Shown here: in pieces, positions 26,162-35,322 of the stretch
Layout of the letters: every line of letters starts with the position of its first letter
Numbering within the stretch: the first letter of the stretch is position 1
Source: Dyella amyloliquefaciens
GTDB taxonomy: Bacteria > Pseudomonadota > Gammaproteobacteria > Xanthomonadales > Rhodanobacteraceae
Length of the DNA stretch: 64,000 nt
NCBI RefSeq assembly: GCF_004296575.1
Contig: NZ_SAYT01000002.1
Location: 124,001-188,000, forward strand
Direction of reading: 5' to 3'
The notes under the pieces: model-generated
Told to the model about the DNA's origin: nothing
What the model saw: the letters and a program-made list of their open reading frames with translations, nothing else
The model's database searches: none
Translations under genes and position numbers: made by a program

Positions 26162-28453
26162 TTACAGGCTCAGCTTCAAGTCCGCCATATACGTCCTCTG
26201 CGGGAACGGGTGGTAGAGGTAGTACTTTTCGTTGGTGAAATTGTCCACGCCGAACGAAGCCGCCAGATGATCGTTGATCTGGTAATGCGCGCGCAGGTCG
26301 AAGACCCGGAAGCTGTCGAATGCGCCGAACACATGGGCGGTGTTGTCGGTGTTGTCGAGCGTGGAGTACTGCTTGCCGCTGTAGCGCCCCGCCAGGGTGA
26401 AGGCCCAGGCCTCGTCGGGTCGGTAAGTGGCCACTGCAGTGGCGCGCCAACGCGGCACGTAAGGCGCATGCTTGCCCTGTGACGTGGTGCCTGCGGAGCT
26501 GACGAAACTGTCGTTGGACAGGATGGTGGAGTCGACGAAGGTAATGCTGCCGGAAAGCTCCACCCCCTTCACCAGCACGTTGTCCTTCTGCGCCACCAGC
26601 TCCACGCCACGATTGCGCAGCTCGCCCACGTTCATCACGTAGGTCACCGGCACTGCCACGTTCGGTAGCGTCGACGTCTGCGAAATCAGCGCCTGCCGCG
26701 TGTTTTCCTGGAACAGCGACAGCCGCAGCAAGCCCTGGTCGATCGCGTGCTCGACGGCCAGCTCCCCACTACGCACGGTCTCGGGCCTCAGGTCGGGATT
26801 GGGCACGCTGTAGGTCGAGCCGGTGGACACCAGCTGGTACAGCTCGCCTACAGTGGGAAAACGCACGGCCTTGGCGAGCGAGCCGGTCACACGCCAATCC
26901 GGCGTCACGCTCCACTGCAAGGTAGCTTTCGGCGAGAACGCATCCGCCTTCTCCTCCGGCTGGCTCACCGCAGTCTTGCCGCTGTAGTTGTAACCGTCGC
27001 TCGCCTTCCACCACTCGTAACGCCCACCCAGCGTCAGCAGCCACGCCGGAGCGAGTTGCCAGGCATCCTGTATCCACAGCGCCTGCGTCTGGGTCTTGCC
27101 TCGCCCCGACGAGTACAGCGTTGTGCGGCTGGATGGATCCTGCCAGTCCGCAAGATTGCTGGTTGGATTGTTGAGTTCGTATTGATCGGCGTGCGCGCCG
27201 ATCGATACTTCGTGTGCGCCACCGTAACCCTGTGGACGCCAGAAGCCGGTCGCATCGACCGTCGTCCATTGCGTGCCGTCGTAGCTGGCCAGTCGGCCAT
27301 TGGTGGTGAAGTCGGTGCCACTGACGACACCTGCCGGCGACCACTGCCTGTCCTTCAGGAAGTCGTAGTGGGTCAGGACGAAGGAACCGTCGTAGTCGCC
27401 CTTGGTATCGGACTTGAGCGACAGCGCCTGCATCAGGTGGTGAGCACTGAGGTCGTAGGTGTTGCTGGCGAATCCGGCCATCTTGCCGTAGGTGGTCGCG
27501 CCGGACGCATTGGTCAGGTAGCTATCCACCCCGGACTCGCCGTGATTGCTCCAGTAGCCGACCAGATAGGTCGCACGCCACTGCGGCGTGATGTCGTAAG
27601 TGAGCTTGCCATTCAGGTCCAGCATGCGCGTGTGCAGCAGGCCACCCGCGCCGTACACGTTGGCGACCTGCCCCAGCTTGTTGAGCGCGGGGACCGTGCC
27701 GCTGGTGCCGGCTGGCGTGGAGGTGCCGGTGATCATGGACAGCGGCTGGCTGAAGCTGTTCGCGGCGTTGGCGCCAAAGAACCAGCCCAGGTCGCCGTTG
27801 CGTCCGCCGGCAGTGAGCGTGGTCTGGCTGGTGCTGTAGTTGCCGTGCGTACCGTACAGATCGAACGACTGCACCGCCTCGGTCTGCTTGATGGTGACTT
27901 CCGTCTTGTCCGGCATCTTCGTGACAATGCGCATCACGCCGCCCATGGAGTTGCCCGCGTACGCCGCCGAGAACGGTCCATAGAGCATATCGATGTGGTC
28001 GATGGCGTCGGGCGACGTGATGCCCCAGCGCGGCGCGCCAATCGTGTTGTTGTTGGCGACCAGCGCCGAGATCGGGATGTCATCGATATATACCAGCGTG
28101 CGCGCGCTGGAGTTCACACCCCAGGTGCGGGTCGCCAGCACCGGCTGCGTATCGCCGTAGTTGCGCTTGCGGATGAAGATGCTCGGCAGGTACTTGGCGG
28201 CATCCTCCACGTCGACGGCATTGATGGTCGCCTCGACGCGCTCGATCGGGATATTGACCGCCGTGGACGGAAAGCCGGGAGCGGCGAGCGCCGGCGTATC
28301 GGCGGTCACGCGGACCGCACCGAGGCTGGTCACCTGACCATCGACCACGTCGGGACCATCGGCGGCCGGCCCACTCTGGGCCAGTGCGATGGAAGAAGCG
28401 AGCACGCTCAGCGGCAAGCCGAGTAGCGCGCTACGCAGAAAAGAACAACACAT
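26162..28453 (-). CDS. TonB-dependent outer-membrane receptor
   Basis: 763 residues from ATG 28453 (MCCSFLRSALLGLPLSVLASSIALAQ, signal peptide) with AAGGA upstream. The plug domain contains AAKYLPSIFIRKRNYGDTQP, RTLVYIDDIP and IDHIDMLYGPFSAAYAGNSMGGVMRIVTK. The barrel ends with YHPFPQRTYMADLKLSL, a typical terminal strand finishing in an aromatic/hydrophobic pattern. The N-terminus before the plug is short, so there is no FecA-type signalling domain and the receptor is unlikely to drive an ECF sigma factor. A DUF2946 protein is encoded directly upstream on the same strand. In other bacteria that neighbour is often linked with copper-related receptors, so a metal complex is a possible substrate; this is inference only. 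Confidence 0.93.
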   Translation of the reverse strand: MCCSFLRSALLGLPLSVLASSIALAQSGPAADGPDVVDGQVTSLGAVRVTADTPALAAPGFPSTAVNIPIERVEATINAVDVEDAAKYLPSIFIRKRNYGDTQPVLATRTWGVNSSARTLVYIDDIPISALVANNNTIGAPRWGITSPDAIDHIDMLYGPFSAAYAGNSMGGVMRIVTKMPDKTEVTIKQTEAVQSFDLYGTHGNYSTSQTTLTAGGRNGDLGWFFGANAANSFSQPLSMITGTSTPAGTSGTVPALNKLGQVANVYGAGGLLHTRMLDLNGKLTYDITPQWRATYLVGYWSNHGESGVDSYLTNASGATTYGKMAGFASNTYDLSAHHLMQALSLKSDTKGDYDGSFVLTHYDFLKDRQWSPAGVVSGTDFTTNGRLASYDGTQWTTVDATGFWRPQGYGGAHEVSIGAHADQYELNNPTSNLADWQDPSSRTTLYSSGRGKTQTQALWIQDAWQLAPAWLLTLGGRYEWWKASDGYNYSGKTAVSQPEEKADAFSPKATLQWSVTPDWRVTGSLAKAVRFPTVGELYQLVSTGSTYSVPNPDLRPETVRSGELAVEHAIDQGLLRLSLFQENTRQALISQTSTLPNVAVPVTYVMNVGELRNRGVELVAQKDNVLVKGVELSGSITFVDSTILSNDSFVSSAGTTSQGKHAPYVPRWRATAVATYRPDEAWAFTLAGRYSGKQYSTLDNTDNTAHVFGAFDSFRVFDLRAHYQINDHLAASFGVDNFTNEKYYLYHPFPQRTYMADLKLSL

Positions 28454-28632
28454 GGCAGGACATCCTTGGGTCACCGGCAACGCAGGGCGATACCGGGATA
28501 GCTGCAAGCCATCGCGCATGCGCGGCAACCAGCGTCGCGCATCCAGCGCGACGCATGCCAGCATTTACGAACAGCCTTCCGATACGGGATCCATCACGCG
28601 CCGTGGCGCGCCATCCAGTCTGGCGTTTGCAG

Positions 28633-29013
28633 TCAGGCCTGCGGCGGCCCGCGTGGATTCGCACTCAGCAGCGGCAAGGGCCGCCAGTGCCAGCCCGCCT
28701 CGCCCACCGGAGCAAGCGCCGGCAACACGAAGGCAACAGGCGTGGCGAGCGCAGCGCCCGTCAACAGCGGGCTGTGCCCGAGCAGTGCGCAGTAGCCGCA
28801 TTCGTCGGCATGCAGCGCCGGGGCGTCTGGCGCGGAAGGATGATGCAGGTCGAGTCCGTGCCCCGTACACCAGGCGCCCAGCTCAGGCCAGGCATCCGTC
28901 GCAGGCAGCGTCCGGGAGATCGTAGGCGCAGCCACCAGCAGCCACATGGCGGCGATAGCCAGCCATGCAACCAACCGTAGTGGTGTCCTTCGACGGATCA
29001 ACTGCGTCCCCAA
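28633..29013 (-). CDS. DUF2946-family small membrane/exported protein
   Basis: About 126 residues. The frame has no early ATG; TTG 29013 or TTG 29001 (behind GGGGACGCAG) are the candidate starts, so the N-terminus is uncertain. An N-terminal helix (RLVAWLAIAAMWLLVAAPT) is followed by a His/Cys-rich centre, CTGHGLDLHH and HADECGYCALLGHSPLL, then a second hydrophobic helix. The CGYCxLxGH motif marks DUF2946, whose members often sit next to TonB receptors and copper proteins. The His and Cys residues could bind metal. It lies 179 bp upstream of the receptor, same direction. Confidence 0.78.
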   Translation of the reverse strand: MGTQLIRRRTPLRLVAWLAIAAMWLLVAAPTISRTLPATDAWPELGAWCTGHGLDLHHPSAPDAPALHADECGYCALLGHSPLLTGAALATPVAFVLPALAPVGEAGWHWRPLPLLSANPRGPPQA

Positions 29014-29154
29014 CCAAGCCTGGAGTAGGCTCCAGACATCATCTCACGTCCCACCCCTGCGGGACAGCATGAGGTGGCTGTGGCAAGGCGTCACGCAGCC
29101 CTACGGCTGGGTGCGTGGATCCGGCCAGGCATAGGCAAAACAGGCTTCCGATGA

Positions 29155-29646
29155 TCAAGCGGAATCACCGCCTCGCTCTGCGGCGATGCGGTCCGAAAAA
29201 TCCTTCTTGCCGAGCGCGTCCTCGAGACGCCAGAGCGATTCGAATATCTCCGCATCGGCCTCACGCATCAGCCGGCGATACGCCGCCTCGAAAACTGGCC
29301 GCACGTCCAGCAATCGCTGTGCCTGGCTCTTTCCCTTGGACGTCAGCCTCACGATGGTGCGCCGCCCGTCCTTCGGGTCGGAGCGCGTATCGACCAGCCC
29401 GAGTGCCTTGAGCTGCTTTACCGCCTTGATGACGAACGGGTGGGACTGTCCGATCGCCGCCGCAATGTCCGTGATCGACTGGGGGCCGCGTTCGAACAAC
29501 AGATGCACCGACGACACCAGGCGCGGGGGAACCAACAGCCCCAGCTCCGGAAAAATGTCATCACAGGTATCGATGAAACGGTTTGCCAGCCGCCTCAGGA
29601 CGTGCGGAAGGAAGATGAGACCCTGGGAGTGGATGAAGTCATTCAT
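29155..29646 (-). CDS. MarR-family transcriptional regulator
   Basis: 163 residues from ATG 29646. The winged helix-turn-helix is visible: ERGPQSITDIAAAIGQSHPFVIKAVKQLKALGLVDTRSDPKDGRRTIVRLTSKG, with the D-x-R-x-R-like wing. It diverges from the M13 peptidase gene with only 86 bp between starts, so it probably controls that gene and itself. MarR proteins usually respond to small phenolic or lipophilic ligands or to oxidants; no cysteine sensor is obvious here. No strong ribosome-binding site is seen. Confidence 0.9.
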   Translation of the reverse strand: MNDFIHSQGLIFLPHVLRRLANRFIDTCDDIFPELGLLVPPRLVSSVHLLFERGPQSITDIAAAIGQSHPFVIKAVKQLKALGLVDTRSDPKDGRRTIVRLTSKGKSQAQRLLDVRPVFEAAYRRLMREADAEIFESLWRLEDALGKKDFSDRIAAERGGDSA

Positions 29647-29685
29647 GTCTGGAATTTAGCCGGAAACTCTCCGCCTTGCACCCTT

Positions 29686-29717
29686 ATATGTCACATGTTA
29701 CGTTTCATTGAACATAT
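29686..29717. promoter_or_regulatory. A+T-rich divergent promoter/operator between the MarR and M13 peptidase genes
   Basis: The interval contains ATATGT (29686-29691) mirrored by ACATAT (29712-29717), and a nested ATGTT (29695-29699)/AACAT (29711-29715) pair. It is an A+T-rich island in GC-rich DNA, as expected for overlapping promoters and a MarR dimer site. The arms are short, so the exact operator is uncertain. Confidence 0.4.
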
Positions 29718-29732
29718 TTAGGGGGATTGGCG

Positions 29733-31766
29733 ATGCGTTGGCTCTTCCTGCGTTCGGCCCTGCTCTGCCTCGGCGCCATCACGTCCAGTGCCATGGCCGC
29801 GCCCAGATCGGAGCCACCGTCCGGCGTCGCCGAGGCCGACATCGATCGCCATGTTGCGCCGCAGGAGGATTTCTATCAGTTCGCCGTGGGCGGCTGGATC
29901 AAGCGCGTCAAAGGCCCCGCCTATATGCCGGGCTGGAGCGCAGGCAGGGAGCTGCAACTCGGCATCTATGAGGCGCTGGACAAGGACGTGCAAGGACTGG
30001 CGAGCGCATCGGGCGCGACCGCCAACGAGCGCAAGCTGGCGGACATCTACACCAGTTACATGGATACCGCGCGCATCGACGCGGCCGGCCTGCAGCCGCT
30101 TGCGCCCTATCTCGCGCGGATCGATGCCGCTGCCACGCCCGACGATGTCCTGAAGATCATCGCGATGCTCTCCGCCCAGGGGCTGGACGTGGGCATCGGC
30201 ACCTGGGTGCATCCCGATGACGAAGATCCTCATCGCTACCTCGCCGACTTCGTCCAGTCCGATCTTGGCCTGTCCGAGCGGGACTACTACCTGAGCGCGG
30301 AGCCTCGGTTCGCGACCGTCCGCGACGCCTATGTGCGCCATGCCGAACGCGTGCTGGCACTTTCCGGGCTTGCGGACGCCGCCTCGAAGGCCAGCGCCGT
30401 GGTGGCACTCGAAACCCAGATGGCAAGGGCGCAGTGGACGCAGGTCGCCACGCGCGTGCCCGGCGCCACCTCGCATCGCGAAAGCCGCCCTCAACTGGCC
30501 TCGACCTTCCCCGGGATGGACCTCAGCCTGTTTGCGGATGGCATCGGCATACCTGCGGCCGTCACCCGTTTCAACGTCAGCGAACCGGACTACTTCGCAA
30601 AGTACGGCAAGCTCCTCAGTCAAGTTCCTGTTCCCACCTGGCGCGCTTACCTGCGACTACGGCTGATCGACCATCTCGCACGCTTCCTGCCGCAACCCTA
30701 TCGCGACGAGGCCGATCGCTTCTTCAGTGGAACCGTGTACGGCACCACGGCGAGTCGACCGCGCTGGCTGCGCGCCATGGGCGTGCTCGAGGACGCCATG
30801 GGTGACGCACTGGGCCAGCTCTACGTGCAGCGTCATTTTCCGCCCGAAGCGCAGGCGCGGGCGCGCACCGTGCTCGACCATGTCATCACGGCCTTCCGTC
30901 AGCGCATCGAGGCTTCCGACTGGTTGAGCGACACCAGCAAGCACGGCGCCCTGTCCAAGCTGGATCACCTGGTGATACGCATGGGCGCACCGGATCACAT
31001 CCGCGACTATTCGAGCCTGGTGACCCGCCCCACCGACGCAGTCGGAAACTGGATGCGAGCGCGTGCGCTGCTGGCTCGCCTCGAGATCGACAAATTGGGC
31101 CGCCCCGTCGACCGCGAAGAGTGGACCATGTCGCCGCAATCGGTGAACGGCTACTACTCGGTCAGTCGCAATCAGGTCGTGCTGCCGGCCGCGCTGCTGC
31201 AGCCACCTTATTTCCAGGCGGGTGCCGACGATGCCGTCAACTACGGAGGGCTGGGCTTCTTCATTGCCCATGAGTTGACCCATGCCTTCGACCGCGCGGG
31301 TAGCCAGTACGACGGCCTCGGCAAGCGAGTCGAATGGATGACGCCTCAAGACCGTGCCGAATTCGAACGCCGCGCACATGCATTGATCGATCAATACAAC
31401 GGTTACGAAGTGGCGCCCGGCCAGCACCTCAACGGTGAACTGAGCATCGGCGAGAACATCGCCGACAACTCCGGCCTCGCGATCACCTACGACGCCTACC
31501 TCATCTCACTCCAGCATCAACCGGCGCCGGTACTCGATGGCTTCACCGGCGCGCAGCGATTCTTCCTGGGTTTTGCGCGAATCTGGGCATCGGAGCCGAT
31601 CAAGACACCGGCGGGTATCACGCAGGCACTGGCCGACACCCACGCGCCGGATCCTTTTCGCGTGATCGGCGCCGCTTCCAACCAGGACGTGTTCTATCAA
31701 GCCTTCAAGGTCAAGGAAGGCGACCCGATGTTTCTTCCACCCGCCAGGCGCACGCGACTCTGGTAG
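29733..31766 (+). CDS. M13-family (neprilysin/PepO-like) zinc metallopeptidase, exported
   Basis: 677 residues from ATG 29733 with GGGGGA at proper spacing. Signal peptide to about residue 22 (LCLGAITSSAMAA). The N-terminal M13 domain contains PQEDFYQFAVGGWIK. The catalytic part has PPYFQAGADDAVNYGGLGFFIAHELTHAFD, where HELTH binds zinc, and GENIADNSGLAITYDAY, where the Glu of GENIAD is the third ligand (GENIADLGG in most relatives). The C-terminus RVIGAASNQDVFYQAFKVKEGDPMFLPPARRTRLW resembles family ends, with W in place of Cys-x-x-W. It cleaves oligopeptides, probably in the periplasm. Likely controlled by the divergent MarR protein. Confidence 0.94.
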   Translation: MRWLFLRSALLCLGAITSSAMAAPRSEPPSGVAEADIDRHVAPQEDFYQFAVGGWIKRVKGPAYMPGWSAGRELQLGIYEALDKDVQGLASASGATANERKLADIYTSYMDTARIDAAGLQPLAPYLARIDAAATPDDVLKIIAMLSAQGLDVGIGTWVHPDDEDPHRYLADFVQSDLGLSERDYYLSAEPRFATVRDAYVRHAERVLALSGLADAASKASAVVALETQMARAQWTQVATRVPGATSHRESRPQLASTFPGMDLSLFADGIGIPAAVTRFNVSEPDYFAKYGKLLSQVPVPTWRAYLRLRLIDHLARFLPQPYRDEADRFFSGTVYGTTASRPRWLRAMGVLEDAMGDALGQLYVQRHFPPEAQARARTVLDHVITAFRQRIEASDWLSDTSKHGALSKLDHLVIRMGAPDHIRDYSSLVTRPTDAVGNWMRARALLARLEIDKLGRPVDREEWTMSPQSVNGYYSVSRNQVVLPAALLQPPYFQAGADDAVNYGGLGFFIAHELTHAFDRAGSQYDGLGKRVEWMTPQDRAEFERRAHALIDQYNGYEVAPGQHLNGELSIGENIADNSGLAITYDAYLISLQHQPAPVLDGFTGAQRFFLGFARIWASEPIKTPAGITQALADTHAPDPFRVIGAASNQDVFYQAFKVKEGDPMFLPPARRTRLW

Positions 31767-31909
31767 CGAGGATGCTCACGAACATGATGGCGACTGCCAT
31801 CCCAAAGGTGGCGCAACACCTGGCGCATGAGTCCGCCCCATGAAACCTGGGCGCAGGCATCAATGCGCAACATGCCGCCTCGATGCCCGCGATTACTTAT
31901 GATGGGACC

Positions 31910-32656
31910 ATGCACAACCAAGCCAGCCCGCTTTTCCAGACCATCATCGACCAGGTGCGCTCACCCGGCTTTGCCTTCGTACACGGCGACGACATGCGGC
32001 AACTGCTCGCCTCGGCGGGTGAGCTGACAGACTGGGACAGCTTTGTCGAAAGCTGGAACCAGCTGGAGCCCGATGCCTATCTGGCCGCCAAGGGACGGTT
32101 TCGCCGCAGGCGCCACGCGACGTTTTCGGCCACCGCCGATGGTCCGGTGACACCTCAGCCTCATCAGGCGCACTTCCAGAGCCTGCAGTACAACGTCCTG
32201 CAAGGCGATATCCAGCGCTGGTTCGCGCCGGTCACCGACGCCATCGTCGGCAGTATCACGTTGCACACCATCCTCCGCTTCTGCCAGCAACTCTTTGGCC
32301 AGGTGGCACCACCTGCACACCGCTGGCACATCGAGGTGCATCAGTTTCGCATCGAGGCCACGGCAGACACGGCCGGCGAGCCCACGCCGGAAGGAAGCCA
32401 TCGCGATGGCGTGGACCATGTGCTCGTCCTGCTGGTGAACCGCCAGAACATCGCCAGTGGCACGACCACCATCCACACGCCGGATGGGCGACAGCTGGGG
32501 GACTTCACGCTGACGCATCCGCTGGATGCCGCACTGATCGATGACCACAGCGTCTATCACGGCGTGACGCCGGTGCGCCCGCTCACTCCGAACGAGCCCG
32601 CCTTTCGCGATGTGCTTGTCGTGACGTTCAAGGGCGCGGCGACCGAGTCAACCTGA
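31910..32656 (+). CDS. Fe(II)/2-oxoglutarate dioxygenase family protein (PF10014 type)
   Basis: 248 residues from ATG 31910; a start at ATG 31883 is possible. The iron ligands fit the H-x-D...H triad: His and Asp in PEGSHRDGVDHVLVLLV and the distal His in DDHSVYHGVTPV, with the 2-oxoglutarate-binding Arg in AFRDVLVVTF. The central text (HWHIEVHQFRIEA in spirit, here HRWHIEVHQFRIEATAD) and overall length match the group containing bacterial free-amino-acid hydroxylases such as isoleucine dioxygenase and the biofilm-linked BsmA. The substrate may be a free aliphatic amino acid, but this is inferred from family only. It stands alone. Confidence 0.85.
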   Translation: MHNQASPLFQTIIDQVRSPGFAFVHGDDMRQLLASAGELTDWDSFVESWNQLEPDAYLAAKGRFRRRRHATFSATADGPVTPQPHQAHFQSLQYNVLQGDIQRWFAPVTDAIVGSITLHTILRFCQQLFGQVAPPAHRWHIEVHQFRIEATADTAGEPTPEGSHRDGVDHVLVLLVNRQNIASGTTTIHTPDGRQLGDFTLTHPLDAALIDDHSVYHGVTPVRPLTPNEPAFRDVLVVTFKGAATEST

Positions 32657-32812
32657 TTCGATAGTCGGACCTGGCACATCACCCCGACGGATGGCGCCCC
32701 GTTCCGAAGCAAACATGGGCGTGATGGGGTGTTGCGTATCCGACATCGACGCCCCTCGCATCCCATGCGTGGACGAATCAAGGTCGACGGATCTCTCTTG
32801 CGCAGCAAATGC

Positions 32813-33367
32813 TCAGGCCTCCTGGCCGCAGCCATCCCCGGCAGATCGCAGATAACCCTGAACCTCCGGGGAGGACAGCAGCGATGATAGATCCGGATAA
32901 AGTCCGTCCAGCGAGTGGTGAATCATGAGGTTGTCGAACAAGCCGAAATTCTCGATGAGCATGCCTTCCTGATCAACCCAGTCCGCTCCTTGAACGGGCT
33001 TTTTCGGGCTGACCCGGGCCAGATAATGGGACGCCATCGATGAGTAGGCGAAGACCCTTTTTCCTTGCGCAAAGGCGTATCCGATCTCCCACACCGTACC
33101 GACATCCGCCGAAGGTCCCCGGAAGGGCTCAAGATTGGCAAACACCAGATCGGCTCGATCGATCAGGGCGACATTCTTCCGGAAGATCCGCAGCGACAGA
33201 GCCTCTTCAGACTGAGCCCCTGGTTCATCCCCAGGCTCGTTGTTGTCGGCAGGAATCAACGACTCCACGCCGTACCGTAGGCACAGCGCGCGTATTTCAT
33301 CGGCTTTTTCCTGGGCGTTCTGCAGAAACACATCAGGGCCAGCCATATAGGCTTTGATCGAATTCAT
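32813..33367 (-). CDS. Nucleoside 2-deoxyribosyltransferase
   Basis: 184 residues from ATG 33367. Hallmarks: KAYMAGPDVFLQNAQEKADEI at the start, a DRADLVFANLEPFRGPSADVGTVWEIGYAFAQGK segment containing the conserved Asp and the catalytic Glu (of WEIGYA), and a C-terminal FDNLMIHHS region. These enzymes swap bases on deoxyribonucleosides in nucleotide salvage. No other salvage genes are nearby. The ribosome-binding site is not evident. It is convergent with the dioxygenase gene. Confidence 0.9.
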   Translation of the reverse strand: MNSIKAYMAGPDVFLQNAQEKADEIRALCLRYGVESLIPADNNEPGDEPGAQSEEALSLRIFRKNVALIDRADLVFANLEPFRGPSADVGTVWEIGYAFAQGKRVFAYSSMASHYLARVSPKKPVQGADWVDQEGMLIENFGLFDNLMIHHSLDGLYPDLSSLLSSPEVQGYLRSAGDGCGQEA

Positions 33368-33484
33368 AGGAACAGGAAGACAGGTGGTCGCGTGACTCGA
33401 TCCAGCCGCGGCATCACGCCCGGCAGGCTGCCCGACAACGGCAGTCGATGTTATCGACGCTCAGGTGAAATCCATCTCGACGCG

Positions 33485-33682
33485 CTATTTTCCGCCGAGC
33501 TTCTTCACGCGCGCAGCGGCTGCGGGTTTTGCACGCCCGCCACGCTCGGCCGGCTGCCTTACCTTGAGGCGCTCCGGCGTGCTCACGGCCACCTCGATGG
33601 CGCCATCGGACACCCGCGAAACCGTCAGTCTCACGCCGATGGTTTCGGACCTTTTGGGCTGCAGGCGAGGTACTTTGAGCAT
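33485..33682 (-). CDS. Small basic protein with a faint CsrA-like pattern
   Basis: 65 residues from ATG 33682, preceded by AGGGAT: MLKVPRLQPKRSETIGVRLT, then VSRVSDGAIEVAVSTPERLKV and a basic tail AKPAAAARVKKLGGK. The alternation of beta-strands and the ET-x-IG...V-x-G...V-x-V-x-x-P...V spacing recalls the RNA-binding regulator CsrA. Two single-residue gaps are needed, and the key C-terminal arginine region reads VRQPAER rather than VHREE. It may be a distant CsrA relative or an unrelated short beta protein. The alternative frame on the other strand is less protein-like. Confidence 0.5.
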   Translation of the reverse strand: MLKVPRLQPKRSETIGVRLTVSRVSDGAIEVAVSTPERLKVRQPAERGGRAKPAAAARVKKLGGK

Positions 33683-33858
33683 AGGGATCCCTATCGATGG
33701 GGCACGAAAGCGCCCGAGCATAAGGAGAGCCCGAGGTCACTCCATTGACCTGGATCCAAACAGAATCAAAAAATTTGCGTCAGGCGGATGCGCCGCTCCG
33801 CGCTACCAGACCAGGCAACGGAAGCGTCACGAGCCGCGTACAGATGCCCCGTCAGCGC

Positions 33859-34206
33859 TTATTGCGCCTCGACCTTTAGCAGCCGTGCGCGGCTGACGTT
33901 GCCTCGTGCGAGGGCGTGGAATTTCCACGTCTGCCCCGGCTTGAGGTTGTGCACCTCGTCGGTCGCACGACCAATCGCGCGCCCCTTGGCATCGAACAGG
34001 CGGAAGCTGACTCGTGCCGTGTGAACCCGCACGCGGCCGGTATTGGAAAGCGTACCCACTACCCTGTTGCGGCCGGGCTTCACATCGCGTTCGACGCGGT
34101 AGGAGCCGACGCGCACGGCGTGCGTGGGCGATTTGCCGGCCCATGCGGCAGGCGAAGCCAGGCCGCAGGCGAGCGCGGCAAACAGCGTAATGGTGCGGAG
34201 ATTCAT
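33859..34206 (-). CDS. Exported FxLYD-type small protein
   Basis: 115 residues from ATG 34206. Signal peptide MNLRTITLFAALACGLASPAAWA. The mature part contains GTLSNTGRVRVHTARVSFRLFDAKGRAIGRATDEVHNLKPGQTWKF, the classic order of the FxLYD beta-sandwich domain (N-x-S/T, FxLYD-like FRLFD, PG-x-x-W-x-F). These domains occur in extracytoplasmic proteins of unknown function. Basic residues are frequent. It is a lone gene between the small basic protein gene and proC, all on the minus strand. Confidence 0.78.
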   Translation of the reverse strand: MNLRTITLFAALACGLASPAAWAGKSPTHAVRVGSYRVERDVKPGRNRVVGTLSNTGRVRVHTARVSFRLFDAKGRAIGRATDEVHNLKPGQTWKFHALARGNVSRARLLKVEAQ

Positions 34207-34344
34207 CGGGTGATTCGAGAGGGCATGAATGGGGGGCGGCAAGCTTAACCGTGGAACGGGCCAGGTTCACTGCTTGCCGGCGAAGCGCCGACGAAACGGC
34301 GAAGATTTCCCCCGCGCCGCGTCGACGCCCCCAGCTTGCGGCAC

Positions 34345-35202
34345 TCAGGTCTCAGCGGATGAGACCGGCGAGCTACCGGAAATGCCCTCATCCAACTCGG
34401 CTGCCAGTTCACCGCCACGAAGCGTGGCGGCGGCGACCGCACGGGCAACGACCTGGTCGAAGTGGTCGCCAGCGAAGCTCTCCAGCGCGGCCTGGGTGGT
34501 TCCTTTGGGCGAGGTCACGCGCTGGCGCAGCAGCGCTGGATCCTCGCCACTCTCGACCAGCATGCGCCCTGCACCCAGGCAGGCCTGGGCGCTCAGTGAT
34601 CGGGCGACGTCGCGCGGCATCCCCTGCGCGACGGCAGCCTCTTCCAATGCTTCGACCATGGCAAAGAAATAGGCCGGGCTGGAGCCCGCGATCGCCGTGA
34701 CGGTATCCATCAGCGCCTCGTCATCCATCCAGCGAGTCAGCCCTACCGCGTCCATCAGCTGCTGGGCCTGCGCACGCTGCTCGGGGCTCACCTTGGTGTT
34801 GGCGCACAACCCGGTCGCTCCGGCGCCGATCAACGCTGGGGTGTTGGGCATGCAGCGAACGATGGGCAGGTCGTGGCCAAACCAGCGTTCGAGCTGATCG
34901 ATGCGGACGCCGGCCGCGATGGAAATCACCAGGGGCCTCCGCACGGCCAGCGTTTCCCTCAGCTCGCCATGGATCAGCGGCATTACCTGCGGCTTCACCA
35001 CCAGCACCAGCACGTCCGCGTCGGCGGCGGCCGCGCGGTTTTCCTGATGGCAGGTCACGCCGAACGTGGCTTCCAGCTTCTGCCGTGTCTCCGCATGGGG
35101 CTCGGCCACGCTGAGGGAACTGGCGGCGACGCCGGTGCGCAGCAGGCCACCGACCAGGCTCTGCGCCATGTTGCCGCCACCGATGAATGCAATCCGGGTC
35201 AT
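34345..35202 (-). CDS. proC: Pyrroline-5-carboxylate reductase
   Basis: A 285-residue enzyme of the last step of proline synthesis (pyrroline-5-carboxylate to proline, NADPH). I choose ATG 35202 because AAGGA lies 6 nt upstream; ATG 35208 is an alternative. Landmarks: Rossmann start RIAFIGGGNMAQSLVGGLL, IVRCMPNTPALIGAGATGLCAN, the dimer/active-site signature GSSPAYFFAMVEALEEAAVAQG and VTSPKGTTQAALESF. The C-terminus ELDEGISGSSPVSSAET extends a little beyond the family norm. A single gene, 120 bp downstream of the amidohydrolase operon on the same strand. Confidence 0.96.
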   Translation of the reverse strand: MTRIAFIGGGNMAQSLVGGLLRTGVAASSLSVAEPHAETRQKLEATFGVTCHQENRAAAADADVLVLVVKPQVMPLIHGELRETLAVRRPLVISIAAGVRIDQLERWFGHDLPIVRCMPNTPALIGAGATGLCANTKVSPEQRAQAQQLMDAVGLTRWMDDEALMDTVTAIAGSSPAYFFAMVEALEEAAVAQGMPRDVARSLSAQACLGAGRMLVESGEDPALLRQRVTSPKGTTQAALESFAGDHFDQVVARAVAAATLRGGELAAELDEGISGSSPVSSAET

Positions 35203-35322
35203 ATCCATTCCTTGCCTTGCAGGGCACAACTCACCAGGCGATCGACCGCGCGACGTGTCGCGAGTCGACATGGGCCAACCGAGGCGGCGTCGGATTCATC
35301 CGTGACGCCGCCCTGCCCGGCC

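Noticed and set aside
26747-28426. 559-codon plus-strand frame opposite the TonB receptor at 26 kb
   Set aside because: Antisense shadow; no recognisable motif or ribosome-binding site.
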